A DNA stretch of 51,950 nt from Anaerotignum lactatifermentans DSM 14214 (GTDB lineage: Bacteria > Bacillota > Clostridia > Lachnospirales > Anaerotignaceae), in the NCBI RefSeq assembly GCF_900142265.1, contig NZ_FRAH01000018.1, forward strand, positions 1 to 51,950, read 5' to 3'. Made by a program: the position numbers and the translations under genes. The stretch's first letter is position 1, and each line of letters starts with the position of its first letter. The notes under the pieces are model-generated. The model was given only the letters and a program-made list of their open reading frames with translations, made no database searches and was not told the DNA's origin. Positions 15,461 to 24,798 of the stretch are shown here, piece by piece.

Positions 15461-15652
15461 ATGTGTGGATTTGGTGGTTGCGGTAATGACAGTTTCATTT
15501 GGGTAATTCTGCTGTTGTGCCTGTGCGGCAATAACAACAACAGCAACTGCGGCTGTGGCAATGACAATTCCTGGCTGTGGATTCTGATCCTGCTGTGCTG
15601 CTGCGGCAACAATAACTGCGGCGGTCAGCTGAACAACTGCGGTAACTGCTGA
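15461..15652 (+). CDS. Cys/Asn/Gly-rich small hydrophobic protein with internal repeat
   Basis: A 63-residue protein built from two similar halves: GNDSFIWVILLLCLCGNNN and GNDNSWLWILILLCCCGNNN. Each half is a short hydrophobic strip flanked by Cys and Asn/Gly clusters. Such chorion-like high-cysteine mini-proteins occur in Clostridia. Their role is unknown; coat or membrane-surface roles have been suggested only by analogy. The AAGGAGGT ribosome site is strong but lies inside a leader hairpin. The hydrophobic strips (8-11 residues) are short for full membrane spans. A hairpin terminator follows at 15713. The function is not known. Confidence 0.75.
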   Translation: MCGFGGCGNDSFIWVILLLCLCGNNNNSNCGCGNDNSWLWILILLCCCGNNNCGGQLNNCGNC

Positions 15653-15712
15653 TACCCTCAGGGATCAGACAGTGCAAAAAGCGGGCGGCGGTGCACAGCC
15701 GCCTGTTCTCTC

Positions 15713-15749
15713 AAAAAGAGTGTTTCCTATGCGAAAACACTCTTTTTTT
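15713..15749 (+). terminator. Terminator after the Cys-rich gene
   Basis: AAAAAGAGTGTTT pairs with AAAACACTCTTTTT and runs into Ts. A GC-rich hairpin GGCGGC/GCCGCC lies just upstream (15683-15702). Confidence 0.85.
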
Positions 15750-15824
15750 GTTGTCATTTGCGGTGAAAATTCCCCATGGACAGGTCTGCTTTCTTTTACA
15801 ATAGAAAAAGAAGGAGGAATTTTC

Positions 15825-16403
15825 ATGCAGTTACATATCAGACAGAAACAGGACCCTGTTACCCTTTATCTGGAAAGGCAGAAAGAAAGCTATCTTTCCC
15901 GGGCAGCACAGGAAACACCTTTTTATGAAGCATATTACATGCAGTGTATTGAAAGTACCGTAGCCGATGGCTATGAGATGTTTTTGCTGGATTTCAGCCG
16001 GGAGAATTATTTCAGAGCCAATGTGGAACGACTGGATTTGGAAAGCGGAAAGCGGTTTTTTAAGCTGGCTGGCATCCATCATACCATTCGTGTGGTGCGC
16101 CGCAGGAAAAAACAATTGGATTGGGAGGAAATGTCCGCGTCAATGGCAAGGGTCTATGAACTGGACGAAAAAGAAAGACAGATGGCAGATATCCTATACC
16201 GTTGCGCCAGTTTGTATCAAAGTGGCTTTGCAGATTTATTTGCCCGCACCACGGCGAGGTATTTGTTTCACACCTTAGAGATGACCCCTCAGACGTTGGC
16301 GTTTTTGCTGAACTTCTGGTATAATTCTTACAGTAGCTTTATGGCGTCTTTTGTGGGGTATGTGCCTTTTCATATCCGGCTGCAAAAGGCGTCTGGTTCG
16401 TAA
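15825..16403 (+). CDS. Unknown 192-residue protein upstream of addA
   Basis: Not recognised. It is soluble and rich in aromatic and basic residues. The central part has a very basic patch (IRVVRRRKKQLDWEEM), and the C-terminus has an aromatic helix (FLLNFWYNSYSSFMASFVGY). Such a composition could suit nucleic-acid or protein contact. AAGGAGG precedes ATG 15825; the longer frame back to 15672 would run through a terminator. It ends 21 bases before addA, the place where addB usually sits, but it lacks any helicase or nuclease motif and is far too short to be AddB. A role with AddA is a guess from position only. Confidence 0.65.
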   Translation: MQLHIRQKQDPVTLYLERQKESYLSRAAQETPFYEAYYMQCIESTVADGYEMFLLDFSRENYFRANVERLDLESGKRFFKLAGIHHTIRVVRRRKKQLDWEEMSASMARVYELDEKERQMADILYRCASLYQSGFADLFARTTARYLFHTLEMTPQTLAFLLNFWYNSYSSFMASFVGYVPFHIRLQKASGS

Positions 16404-16424
16404 GAAAAGATGAGGTGAAACAGC

Positions 16425-19400
16425 GTGGGAGCAAAGTGGACAACACAGCAGAAAGAAGCCATTGATGCCAGAGGAAGCGATATCCTTGTTTCTGCGGCGG
16501 CAGGCAGCGGCAAAACAGCCGTATTGGTAGAGCGTATCATTCAGCGGATTACAGCAGAAGAAGACCCGCTGGATATTGACCGTTTGCTGGTGGTGACGTT
16601 TACAAAAGCGGCAGCGGCAGAAATGAGCCAGCGAATCGGTGCTGCCATTACAAAAAAACTGGAAGAAAAGCCCGATGATGTCCATTTGCAGAACCAGCTC
16701 ACCTATTTGAGTCGGGCAGACATCAAAACCATTCACGCTTTTTGTCTGCAAGTTATTCGGGAGTATTATGACAGACTGGATATTGACCCGGCAGTGAAAA
16801 CGGCAGACCCAGCGGAAATCGCTTTGCTGCAAAAAGATGTGCTGGGAGAATTGTTTGAAACCCTTTATGAAGCAGAGGATGAAGGTTTTCTTCGTTTGCT
16901 GGAAACCTATGGAGAAAATACAGGGGATCAGCGGCTGAAAGATTTGATTTTGCAGGTTTATAAATTCTCTCAGGGGTATCCTGACCCAGAAAATCTTCTG
17001 CGGAAGATGGCAGAGCAGTTTTATATGGCTGATGGCGATACCATTGACCAGTGCGCATGGATGCCCCTCATTGGGGAAGGTATTACCAATGGGGTGGAAT
17101 ATGCCTTTTATACCCTTCAAAAGGCTTATGACCGCATCTGTGGAAATGGGGAATTTACTGCTTATGGAGAACGCTTAGAGGCGGAATTGGAAGGCGTAAA
17201 AGCCCTGCGGCAGGCATTGGAACATCCCAGCTACGCGGATTGGCACCAAGCCTATGTTGCCGTTGATTTTGCACGCATGCCTGCTTATCGTGGTCAGGAG
17301 AAAGATACAGCGGAATGGGTGAAAAACCTGCGAAACGAAGCCAAGGCGTCTATCGGCAAGCTGGGAGAAACTTATTTCTGCTATGGAGCAGAAACCCAAA
17401 CAAAACTCATTTCCTCTCTGTATCCCATTGCCAAAGCCTTATCGGAAACAGTCATTCGTTTTGCGGAAGCCTTTGCACAGGCGAAAAAAGAAAAACTCTG
17501 GTTGGATTTCAATGACTACGAACATTTTGCCCTGCAAATCCTCACGGAACCCGGCAGTACCAAAGACAATATCATTCCTACAGACGCCGCAAAACAGATG
17601 CAGCAAAAGTATGATGAGATTATGATTGACGAGTATCAGGACAGCAATGTGGTGCAGGAAATGCTGCTGACAGCAGTATCCGGCGCTTATGACGGCAATA
17701 ACAACCGCTTTATGGTAGGGGATGTGAAGCAGAGCATTTATCGTTTCCGCCTTGCTATGCCTCAGCTGTTCAATGAGAAATACCGCACGTATCCTGTGGA
17801 AAAAGGCGGCAAAACCCGAAAAATCATTCTTTCCAAAAACTTCCGCAGCCGGAAAAATGTGCTGGATGGCATTAACTTCATTTTCCGCCAGACCATGTCG
17901 GAAGCTTTTGGGGATGTGGATTATAATGACGAAGCGGCATTGTATGCCGGAGCGGATTTCCCTGACTTTGATGGGCTTTGCGGTGGCGAAAATGAAATGA
18001 TGCTGCTGGATTTGTCCTCGGAAGAGACAGAAGAGCAGCTGACAGATTTGGAAGAACTGGATAAACGGCAAATGGAAGCTACCATGATTGCTGGAAAGAT
18101 CAGAGAAATGATGAAAGCTGGCTATCAGGTTTATGACCGTGGGCTGGAAAGCTATCGCCCTATGGAATATCGGGATGTGGCAGTTCTGGTGCGGAGTATC
18201 CGCAGTTGGGGCACGACGCTGGATGATATTTTCGGCAAAGAAGGCATTCCGTATTATGCAGAAACAGCAGAAGGATACTTCGATGTGCCAGAAATTGATA
18301 CAGTTTTGAATTTTCTGCGCCTCATTGACAATCCCTATCAGGATATTCCCTTGCTTTCTGTACTCCATTCGCCCCTTTATGGCATCAGTGCCGATGCTTT
18401 GACGGAAATCCGTCTTTTTGGCGGCGATGGTCTGTTTTATGAATGTGTCCTGCGGTATCTGGCGGAGGGGGCGGAAGAGGAAATTCTGGAAAAACTGGAA
18501 CGCTTCCAAGCAGACTTGCAGGATTGGCGGGAAATGGCAAAAGAATTGTCCCTTTGTGAATTGCTGCGGTATCTCTATCAGCAAACAGGATATTATGATT
18601 ATGCGGGTATGACCCCCGGTGGCAGTCTGCGACAGGCAAACCTGCGGCTGTTGCTGGAAAAAGCAGAAACTTATGAAAATAACAGCGGAAAAGGGCTGTT
18701 CCATTTCATTCGATTTGTGGAGGATATGAAGACGGCAGAAACAGAATCCTCCGCCGCAAAACTCCAAAGTGAAGCGGATGATCTGGTGCGTGTCATGACC
18801 ATACATAAAAGTAAGGGGCTGGAATTTCCTGTGGTCTTTGTGGCAGACCTTGGGAAACAGTTCAACGAAGCTGATACCCGTGCCGCTGTCATCACCCATC
18901 AGGAATGGGGATATGGCATGGATTATATGGATTTGGACCATCGGGCTTCTTATCGGACGTTGTCCAAAACTGCTTTGGCAGAAGCCATCAAGTTGGAAAA
19001 TCTGTCAGAGGAAATGCGTGTATTATATGTAGCGTTGACCAGAGCAAAGGAAAAACTGATTTTGACAGGAACGGTGCGTAATCTGCAAAGATCTGTGGAA
19101 AAATGGGCAGAAACAGCAGATTCTGTGGAAGAATTGCTGCCTGTATTCCGTCTGCGCCGAGGAAGAAGCTATCTGGATTGGATTATGCCGGCACTTCTGC
19201 GACATCCCCAGGTAAGGGTATTGCCGGAGCCTTGGGAACCAACAGATCGGGGAGAGGCACGACAATTTTTGGATGAGCCTTCCAAATGGAAATTCACCTT
19301 TTTGGAAAAAGGCGATATCTACGGAGCAGAGCAGGAAAAACAGGAACTGGCAGAAGAACAGCAGAATGTCTTTGAAAATTGGGATACAAAACCGGATTAC

Positions 19401-20111
19401 AGCGGCAGAAAAGAGGAGATTTTCCGTATCCTGTCATGGAAATATGATCACGAAACAGCAACCATGCTGCCTACAAAAGTTTCCATTTCTGAAATCAAAC
19501 GGCGGTATCAGGCGGAAATTTCTGGCGAAGAAGCACAGGTGCCGCAGGAATTGCAGATTCCCCAGTTTGGGCAGAAAAAAGAAGGGCTGACAGCGGCAGA
19601 AATCGGTACAGCCATGCATACGGTCATGGAAGCGGCAGACCTGCGGAAAGCTTATGATGCCGATGCTTTGGAAGAACTGTTGACAGAGCTGCAGCAGCAG
19701 GGCAGACTGACAGAAGAAGAAAAAGCAGCTATTCGCAGAAAAGAACTTCTGACTTTCTTTTCTTCTGATTTGGCAAAACGGATGCAGAAGGCGGATGAAA
19801 TTCATAAAGAACAGCCTTTTGCTATGCTTGTGGAGCCAAAAGAAGTTTTTCTGGATGATATTTATCAGAATATGGAGGAATTTATCCAGATTAATGGTAT
19901 TATCGACTGTTATTTCGTGGAAGAAAATGCAGTTGTGCTGATGGACTATAAAAGCGACCGACTTTGGCAGGAAGATGCTTTCCGTGAGAAATATAAAATC
20001 CAGCTGCGGCTTTATAAAGAAGCGTTGGAGCGTGTAACGGATTTGCCCGTGAAGGCATGTTATATCTACGCTTTTGCACCGGGAAAAATGATTCCTATGA
20101 ATTTTGATTAA
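16425..20111 (+). CDS. addA: ATP-dependent helicase/nuclease subunit A
   Basis: Main subunit of the AddAB enzyme, which resects double-strand breaks and loads recombination. The UvrD-type helicase core starts with QKEAIDARGSDILVSAAAGS and GKTAVLVERI (Walker A), then DRLLVVTFTKAAAAEM, IMIDEYQDSN (Walker B), VGDVKQSIYRFRLA, VMTIHKSKGLEFPVVF and VLYVALTRAKEKLIL. The C-terminal RecB-type nuclease has INGIIDCYF and VVLMDYKSDRL. 1228 residues is normal. The GTG start follows GAGGTGA. In Firmicutes addB usually lies directly upstream. Here an unrelated 192-residue gene does, and no addB is in the window. Confidence 0.95.
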   Translation: MGAKWTTQQKEAIDARGSDILVSAAAGSGKTAVLVERIIQRITAEEDPLDIDRLLVVTFTKAAAAEMSQRIGAAITKKLEEKPDDVHLQNQLTYLSRADIKTIHAFCLQVIREYYDRLDIDPAVKTADPAEIALLQKDVLGELFETLYEAEDEGFLRLLETYGENTGDQRLKDLILQVYKFSQGYPDPENLLRKMAEQFYMADGDTIDQCAWMPLIGEGITNGVEYAFYTLQKAYDRICGNGEFTAYGERLEAELEGVKALRQALEHPSYADWHQAYVAVDFARMPAYRGQEKDTAEWVKNLRNEAKASIGKLGETYFCYGAETQTKLISSLYPIAKALSETVIRFAEAFAQAKKEKLWLDFNDYEHFALQILTEPGSTKDNIIPTDAAKQMQQKYDEIMIDEYQDSNVVQEMLLTAVSGAYDGNNNRFMVGDVKQSIYRFRLAMPQLFNEKYRTYPVEKGGKTRKIILSKNFRSRKNVLDGINFIFRQTMSEAFGDVDYNDEAALYAGADFPDFDGLCGGENEMMLLDLSSEETEEQLTDLEELDKRQMEATMIAGKIREMMKAGYQVYDRGLESYRPMEYRDVAVLVRSIRSWGTTLDDIFGKEGIPYYAETAEGYFDVPEIDTVLNFLRLIDNPYQDIPLLSVLHSPLYGISADALTEIRLFGGDGLFYECVLRYLAEGAEEEILEKLERFQADLQDWREMAKELSLCELLRYLYQQTGYYDYAGMTPGGSLRQANLRLLLEKAETYENNSGKGLFHFIRFVEDMKTAETESSAAKLQSEADDLVRVMTIHKSKGLEFPVVFVADLGKQFNEADTRAAVITHQEWGYGMDYMDLDHRASYRTLSKTALAEAIKLENLSEEMRVLYVALTRAKEKLILTGTVRNLQRSVEKWAETADSVEELLPVFRLRRGRSYLDWIMPALLRHPQVRVLPEPWEPTDRGEARQFLDEPSKWKFTFLEKGDIYGAEQEKQELAEEQQNVFENWDTKPDYSGRKEEIFRILSWKYDHETATMLPTKVSISEIKRRYQAEISGEEAQVPQELQIPQFGQKKEGLTAAEIGTAMHTVMEAADLRKAYDADALEELLTELQQQGRLTEEEKAAIRRKELLTFFSSDLAKRMQKADEIHKEQPFAMLVEPKEVFLDDIYQNMEEFIQINGIIDCYFVEENAVVLMDYKSDRLWQEDAFREKYKIQLRLYKEALERVTDLPVKACYIYAFAPGKMIPMNFD

Positions 20112-20116
20112 AATAT

Positions 20117-20161
20117 AAAAACCGGAAATACCTGAATGAATCAGGTGTTTCCGGTTTTTTT
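20117..20161 (+). terminator. Terminator of addA
   Basis: AAAACCGGAAATACCTG pairs with CAGGTGTTTCCGGTTTT (one mismatch) and enters a T run. Confidence 0.88.
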
Positions 20162-20164
20162 GTG

Positions 20165-20268
20165 AGAGATAGCGGACAGCTTCCTGTGGGGAAAGGGCAT
20201 AAGCCCTATGGAAAGGAGACTGTCCTTTTATATTTCGTGCGAGTTGAGGTGGAAATTTATCTATCTCT
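20165..20268. other. Nested inverted repeats in the addA/surface-protein gap
   Basis: AGAGATA (20165-20171) matches TATCTCT (20262-20268). Inside are GGACAG/CTGTCC (20174-20179, 20220-20225), TTCC/GGAA and AGGGC/GCCCT (20194-20198, 20203-20207). The whole could fold as one structured RNA of about 104 nt on either strand. No T run follows the outer stem on the minus strand. It matches no RNA family known to me. Confidence 0.35.
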
Positions 20269-20282
20269 TATAGATCGTATGA

Positions 20283-23200
20283 TTATTCAGCAGTTTCAGC
20301 AGATTCTGCTGTTGCTTCCATGAAACGCATGATTACGGAAGCAATTTCTGCTCTGGTTGCTGTGCCCTGAGGAGCCAGCTGGTTGTCACCCATGCCGCTG
20401 ATGTAGCCTTCAGCTACTGCCCACTGCATTGCAGGCTGTGCCCATGTGGAAACGCTTGCGTTGTCCGCAAATTTGGACAGGCCTGCAGAAGCAGTTACGT
20501 CATAGCCTTTGTATTTTGCGTAGTTGTACAGCATTACTACCATCTGTTCTCTGGTGATTTCCATGTTAGGAGCGAACAGACCATCACCCATGCCGCTGAC
20601 GATCTTTTCGTCATTTGCCCAGATGACTGCATCTGTGTACCACTGACCAACGGGAACGTCCATGAATGCGTTTTCAGCATCACATGCGGGACGGCTTTCC
20701 ATGTTGTAAAGCATCTGTACCAGCATTGCACGTGTCAGTTTGCCGGAAGGAGCGAATTCGTTTTCGGAAATGCCGCTCATGATGCCTTTATCTACAACAT
20801 ATTCTACGCCTTTGAAGAACCAGTCGCTTTCCTTCACGTCTGTGAAGTTCAGTTCTGTTGTTTCTGTGTTTTCTTCGTCCTTGTCTTCTTCTTTGTCAGT
20901 ATCTTCTGTTGTTTTGCCTTCTTCTTTGAATGTTACGGTAACAGTTACGTCACAGTTTGCCATGCGGAAGGTGTATTTGTTGTCTTTGTCTTCTACTTTC
21001 TTTGCGTCGATTTTGTCGCCTTCGTCGTCAACGATTTCGATTTTGTCAACTTCGTAGCCTTTGTCAGGTGTGATAGTCAGTGTGATTTTGTCATCTTCGT
21101 AAGCCCAGTCATCGCTGACAGTAACTTCACCGTTTTTGGGATTGATGATGGTGATGTAGCCGTCGTAGCTGTGGGAAGAACCGCCGGAACTAAATCTTTC
21201 ATTAATGGTCAATTCTTCTCCATCAACAGTGAAGGAACCGGTTCTTGTACCACGTACAGTTTCCATAGTATAGGTGTATGTGCCATCTTTCAGACTATAA
21301 ACAAATTTTCCTTCAACATTTGGTTTGATTGTGCTATCATTTCTGTCTTTTACTTCAACACTTTCGATTTCTTTGTTTGAGGTAAATGTTACAGTGTAAT
21401 ATTTTGTTGCAGTTCCTGCATTGTTTGTTACAGTACCATTAATTTTACCTTTCTCTTCAATGGTACCATTGTTGGTCAAGGTTGCATCTTTTGCAATAGA
21501 CAGAGTTACATCGGGGTTGACTACCAAAGTTACACCTTCTGCAACAGTTTTATCTGTAGTCAATTCAGTGTCTTTAACAACGGAAATTGTATTTCCACTC
21601 CGAGCTGCAGTTAAAGCATCAGCCAAAGATTCGTAAATTGTTTCGGTTGTTTCGTTGTAGGCTGCACCCAGCTTAGAAACATCATCAGTAAAGTAGGTAT
21701 AACCTTTCAAGTTTGTACCTTCGCCAGTTACTTTATCAAGCTGAACGCCATCAAGTAAAACATTAGAGCCATCGGATTCAGTCCAAATCTGAACATTTTC
21801 TTTGAAGGTACCACCTGTCAAATCCAATGTAGAACCATTACTTTTATCAACATTGATAGCACCCCAAGGGTTACCTTCTGTATTGATGTTGGTAGCTGTA
21901 ACTTTTGCGCCTTTTATTACCATACCAGCAGTACCGCAATTTTTGATAGTAACATTATTGACAATCAAAGTATTAGTACCATTTGTACCAAATGCGTTGA
22001 TACCATGTTTTGTATTTTCATTTCCGACGATTGTCAGGTTTTTAATGGTTGCGGAAACGCCACTTACACCTACAATATGGTTTGCAGGTTTATCGATATT
22101 ATTACCATCTGTACTCTTGACCCAAGATTCAGATGCATAAATGGTGTGGGTATCGCCGTCTAAAGTAACACCATCTTTCAGTGTAATGACAGCTTCATTG
22201 TAGTTAGAATTTGCCATAGCCTGAGTGTTTGATACAGTTACATCTTTGACCAATGTAATGGTGTCACCAGATTTGGATTCTGTCAAAGCTTCTTTCAATG
22301 TATTGTAATATTTAGCGCCAATTCTTGCGCAGGCAGCACTTACATCCTGTGTGTTTTCAATGGTGTCACCGTTGGTTGTAGTGCTATCTACAAAGGTAAT
22401 ATTCTGTCCAGAAGTATAGCTGCCGATTTTACTTTCGATGACAGCCATGGAGCCGGAACCAGTATTGGAAATAGCGCCTTCAACAGTTGCGTTTGTAATT
22501 TCAACAGTACCAGCAGAAGGGTTTTTAACATCACCATTAATGGTTACACCATTATTGATAACAAAAGAACCTTTAGTATTTTCTGGAGCAGCAGTACTGG
22601 TGCCGCCTGTCAAAAATTCAATATCTCCAGTGATGGTACCATTAGAAATTGTTACTTCAGGAATCTTTGAAGAGTTTAAAAGATTAGACTTATCAATACC
22701 AATGGTAATATTTCCATTGATGGTTCCACCAGTAATTTCTGTATTTCCGCACTGTCCATTATAACCCCAAGTGGAAACTTTACCATTCATAGTACCGCCG
22801 GAAATAACGGCGGTTGTCCAGTTCTGAATGGCTTGTTCAGGGCTTTCGATGACAACGTCACCACGGACAGTCAAGGTGCTCAGTTCGCCTTTGCCTGTAT
22901 CATCATTTTTTACAGCAATAAAATCATGTTTCAGATATCCGCCAGAAATGTCCATCTCACCTTCATTTCGAATCAGAGAGGATGTTGATTTAACAACTTT
23001 ATTAATAATGGAACCACCTTTGATATTCATTGTGCCATCATTGCTGATTACGTACCAAGAATTATCTGTGGCTTCTTCACGAGTCAAAGTACCACTTTCA
23101 ATATCAACAGTGCCGCCGTAGTTGTTTACCAAAGCACCTTTGCCATGGGTAGAGTTAGTGATTGTACCAGTTTTTTCTTCGCTGGAATCTTTGATTGTCA

Positions 23201-23708
23201 GCTTCCCATTATTAGTAATGGTATGATTGGATGTATTTGTGATGGTATAACCATTCAAATCTAATGTGATATTCTGATCTTCTGCAATTGTGAAATCGCC
23301 TGTTACATTATTTTTCAAAACAATAGTAGATTCGGTTGTACCGGCTTGTTTCAAAGCATCGGACAATGTAGTATATCCGTTTCCTTGTGTTTCGTCAACG
23401 TAGAAAACATTTTCTTTTGCGCTGGCTTCATCATTTAATTCCTCAACAGTAGTGATACCCTCTGTTGTTTCAGTACCTTCATCAGAAAGAACCTCTTCTT
23501 CCTCTGTCTTTTCCGCAGGTGTCAGTTCTGCCCAAGCGGTACCTTCTTCGGTTGTTGTTTCCTCTGTCTGATCCGCAGAGGTCAAAGCAGGCGCTTCAAT
23601 CACGTCTGTTTTGACAGGTTCGTCTGCCAATGCAGTCACAGGAGCCGCTGTCACAGCCATAGCAACTGCCAGAGACAGGGAAATCATTTTTCCTGTACGT
23701 TTTTTCAT
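20283..23708 (-). CDS. Secreted surface protein: beta-helix repeats and three SLH domains
   Basis: A 1141-residue secreted protein. Residues 1-28 are a signal peptide (KKRTGKMISLSLAVAMAVTA, cleavage after ALA). An acidic Glu/Thr-rich stretch follows. Then come several hundred residues of right-handed beta-helix type repeats (ITLDLNGYTITNTS, TGTITNSTHGKGALVNN, VTISNGTITGDIEFL and others), next small beta domains (YYTVTFTSNKEIESVEVKDR; NPKNGEVTVSDDWAYEDD). An acidic hinge leads to three SLH domains (FTDVKESDWFFKGVEYVVDK; FMDVPVGQWYTDAVIWANDE; FADNASVSTWAQPAMQWAV), which bind wall polysaccharide. Beta-helix domains are common in adhesins and in polysaccharide-binding or -cleaving proteins; the target is unknown. 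AAGGAGG precedes the ATG. It is divergent from a two-component system. Confidence 0.88.
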   Translation of the reverse strand: MKKRTGKMISLSLAVAMAVTAAPVTALADEPVKTDVIEAPALTSADQTEETTTEEGTAWAELTPAEKTEEEEVLSDEGTETTEGITTVEELNDEASAKENVFYVDETQGNGYTTLSDALKQAGTTESTIVLKNNVTGDFTIAEDQNITLDLNGYTITNTSNHTITNNGKLTIKDSSEEKTGTITNSTHGKGALVNNYGGTVDIESGTLTREEATDNSWYVISNDGTMNIKGGSIINKVVKSTSSLIRNEGEMDISGGYLKHDFIAVKNDDTGKGELSTLTVRGDVVIESPEQAIQNWTTAVISGGTMNGKVSTWGYNGQCGNTEITGGTINGNITIGIDKSNLLNSSKIPEVTISNGTITGDIEFLTGGTSTAAPENTKGSFVINNGVTINGDVKNPSAGTVEITNATVEGAISNTGSGSMAVIESKIGSYTSGQNITFVDSTTTNGDTIENTQDVSAACARIGAKYYNTLKEALTESKSGDTITLVKDVTVSNTQAMANSNYNEAVITLKDGVTLDGDTHTIYASESWVKSTDGNNIDKPANHIVGVSGVSATIKNLTIVGNENTKHGINAFGTNGTNTLIVNNVTIKNCGTAGMVIKGAKVTATNINTEGNPWGAINVDKSNGSTLDLTGGTFKENVQIWTESDGSNVLLDGVQLDKVTGEGTNLKGYTYFTDDVSKLGAAYNETTETIYESLADALTAARSGNTISVVKDTELTTDKTVAEGVTLVVNPDVTLSIAKDATLTNNGTIEEKGKINGTVTNNAGTATKYYTVTFTSNKEIESVEVKDRNDSTIKPNVEGKFVYSLKDGTYTYTMETVRGTRTGSFTVDGEELTINERFSSGGSSHSYDGYITIINPKNGEVTVSDDWAYEDDKITLTITPDKGYEVDKIEIVDDEGDKIDAKKVEDKDNKYTFRMANCDVTVTVTFKEEGKTTEDTDKEEDKDEENTETTELNFTDVKESDWFFKGVEYVVDKGIMSGISENEFAPSGKLTRAMLVQMLYNMESRPACDAENAFMDVPVGQWYTDAVIWANDEKIVSGMGDGLFAPNMEITREQMVVMLYNYAKYKGYDVTASAGLSKFADNASVSTWAQPAMQWAVAEGYISGMGDNQLAPQGTATRAEIASVIMRFMEATAESAETAE

Positions 23709-24099
23709 GATATTCCTCCTTAAAACATAAATTTTTTTCTTGTCACACCGTTACACTTTTGCCCCGAATGGTATGGCAGAAAAAACATAACTCATTACGC
23801 CTGCATTATACATCATTTGTGAAAAAATTACAAGGGTATACAGGTAAAATTTACATATATCATAAAAATAATTATGTATTGTGATAAAACATAAAAAATA
23901 CATAGAAATAGTAGGGATTAAAAAATAATAGAAGAATGATATTTTTGTCAGTTAGAACATTCCGCCTTTGTGTTTTATCCCGGAACATGGTAAACTGTTT
24001 TTAGATAATTTAATTTTTTTGTAAGGAAGTCACCGTTTTTTTGTAAAATTTACTTGTTATGATATCGTTGAGAAAAAATGCAATACAGGGGGAAATATT
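23709..24099. other. AT-rich divergent intergenic region
   Basis: 391 bases between the surface-protein gene and the response-regulator gene. The minus-strand promoter is clear (separate entry). For the plus strand only weak candidates are visible (TATGAT at 24058 without a good -35). The block from 23830 to 23960 is very AT-rich and holds no ORF. No RNA family was recognised. Confidence 0.6.
23805..23833 (-). promoter_or_regulatory. Promoter of the SLH surface protein
   Basis: On the minus strand: TTGTAA (23833-23828), 17-base spacer, TATAAT (23810-23805). It gives a leader of about 90 bases. Confidence 0.75.
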
Positions 24100-24798
24100 A
24101 TGGAAAATAAATTTAATATTCTGGTTTGTGATGACGACAAGAGCATCGTGGATGCCATCGAAATTTATCTGAAACAGGAAAACTATAATGTAATCAAAGC
24201 CTATAACGGTCTGGAAGCATTGCAGGCATTGGAAGAAAATGAGATCCATCTGATTCTGCTGGATGTGATGATGCCTAAAATGGACGGGCTCAATACAACA
24301 GTGAAAATCCGTGAAACACTGAATATTCCCATTATCATTCTGTCTGCCAAATCTGAAGACACAGATAAGATTCTGGGTCTGAACTTCGGTGCCGATGATT
24401 ATATCACAAAACCGTTTAATCCGCTGGAACTGCTGGCAAGAGTAAAAAGCCAGATGCGTCGGTATACCTCTTTGGGCAGTATCGCAGAAAAAAGCAATGT
24501 GATTAAAATTGGTGGTCTGGAACTGGACAAAGATGCCAAGGAAGTTCGTGTGGAAGGGGAACCTGTAAAACTGACTGCAACGGAATATGGCATTTTGCAG
24601 CTTTTGATGGAAAATGCCGGAAAAGTATTCTCCATTGATCAGATTTATGAAAAAGTATGGAATGAATTATCTTTCGCACCGGAAAATACGGTTTCTGTGC
24701 ATATTCGTCGTATTCGTGAAAAAATCGAGATCAATCCGAAAGAGCCAAAGTATTTGAAGGTGGTGTGGGGTATTGGCTACAAAATCGAAAAAATCTAA
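24100..24798 (+). CDS. Response regulator, OmpR/PhoB family
   Basis: DNA-binding output of a two-component system. Residues 1-120 are the receiver: acidic pair CDDDK, phosphorylated Asp55 in LILLDVMMPKMDG, Ser/Thr switch in IIILSAKSED and the conserved Lys in DDYITKPFNPLELLARV. Residues about 135-232 are a winged helix (LTATEYGILQLLMENAGKVF, VSVHIRRIREKIE, VWGIGYKI). The ribosome site GGGGGAA is modest. The sensor kinase gene overlaps its 3-prime end. Target genes are unknown; the divergent surface-protein gene is a reasonable candidate. Confidence 0.93.
   Translation: MENKFNILVCDDDKSIVDAIEIYLKQENYNVIKAYNGLEALQALEENEIHLILLDVMMPKMDGLNTTVKIRETLNIPIIILSAKSEDTDKILGLNFGADDYITKPFNPLELLARVKSQMRRYTSLGSIAEKSNVIKIGGLELDKDAKEVRVEGEPVKLTATEYGILQLLMENAGKVFSIDQIYEKVWNELSFAPENTVSVHIRRIREKIEINPKEPKYLKVVWGIGYKIEKI

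Noticed and set aside
15825-16403. The gene before addA as a short addB
   Set aside because: It has no helicase, nuclease or iron-sulfur cysteine motif and is about one sixth of the size of AddB.
17439-18941. A 500-codon open frame on the minus strand inside addA
   Set aside because: Antisense of conserved helicase motifs; composition rich in His, Gln, Phe and Ile as expected for a shadow frame.
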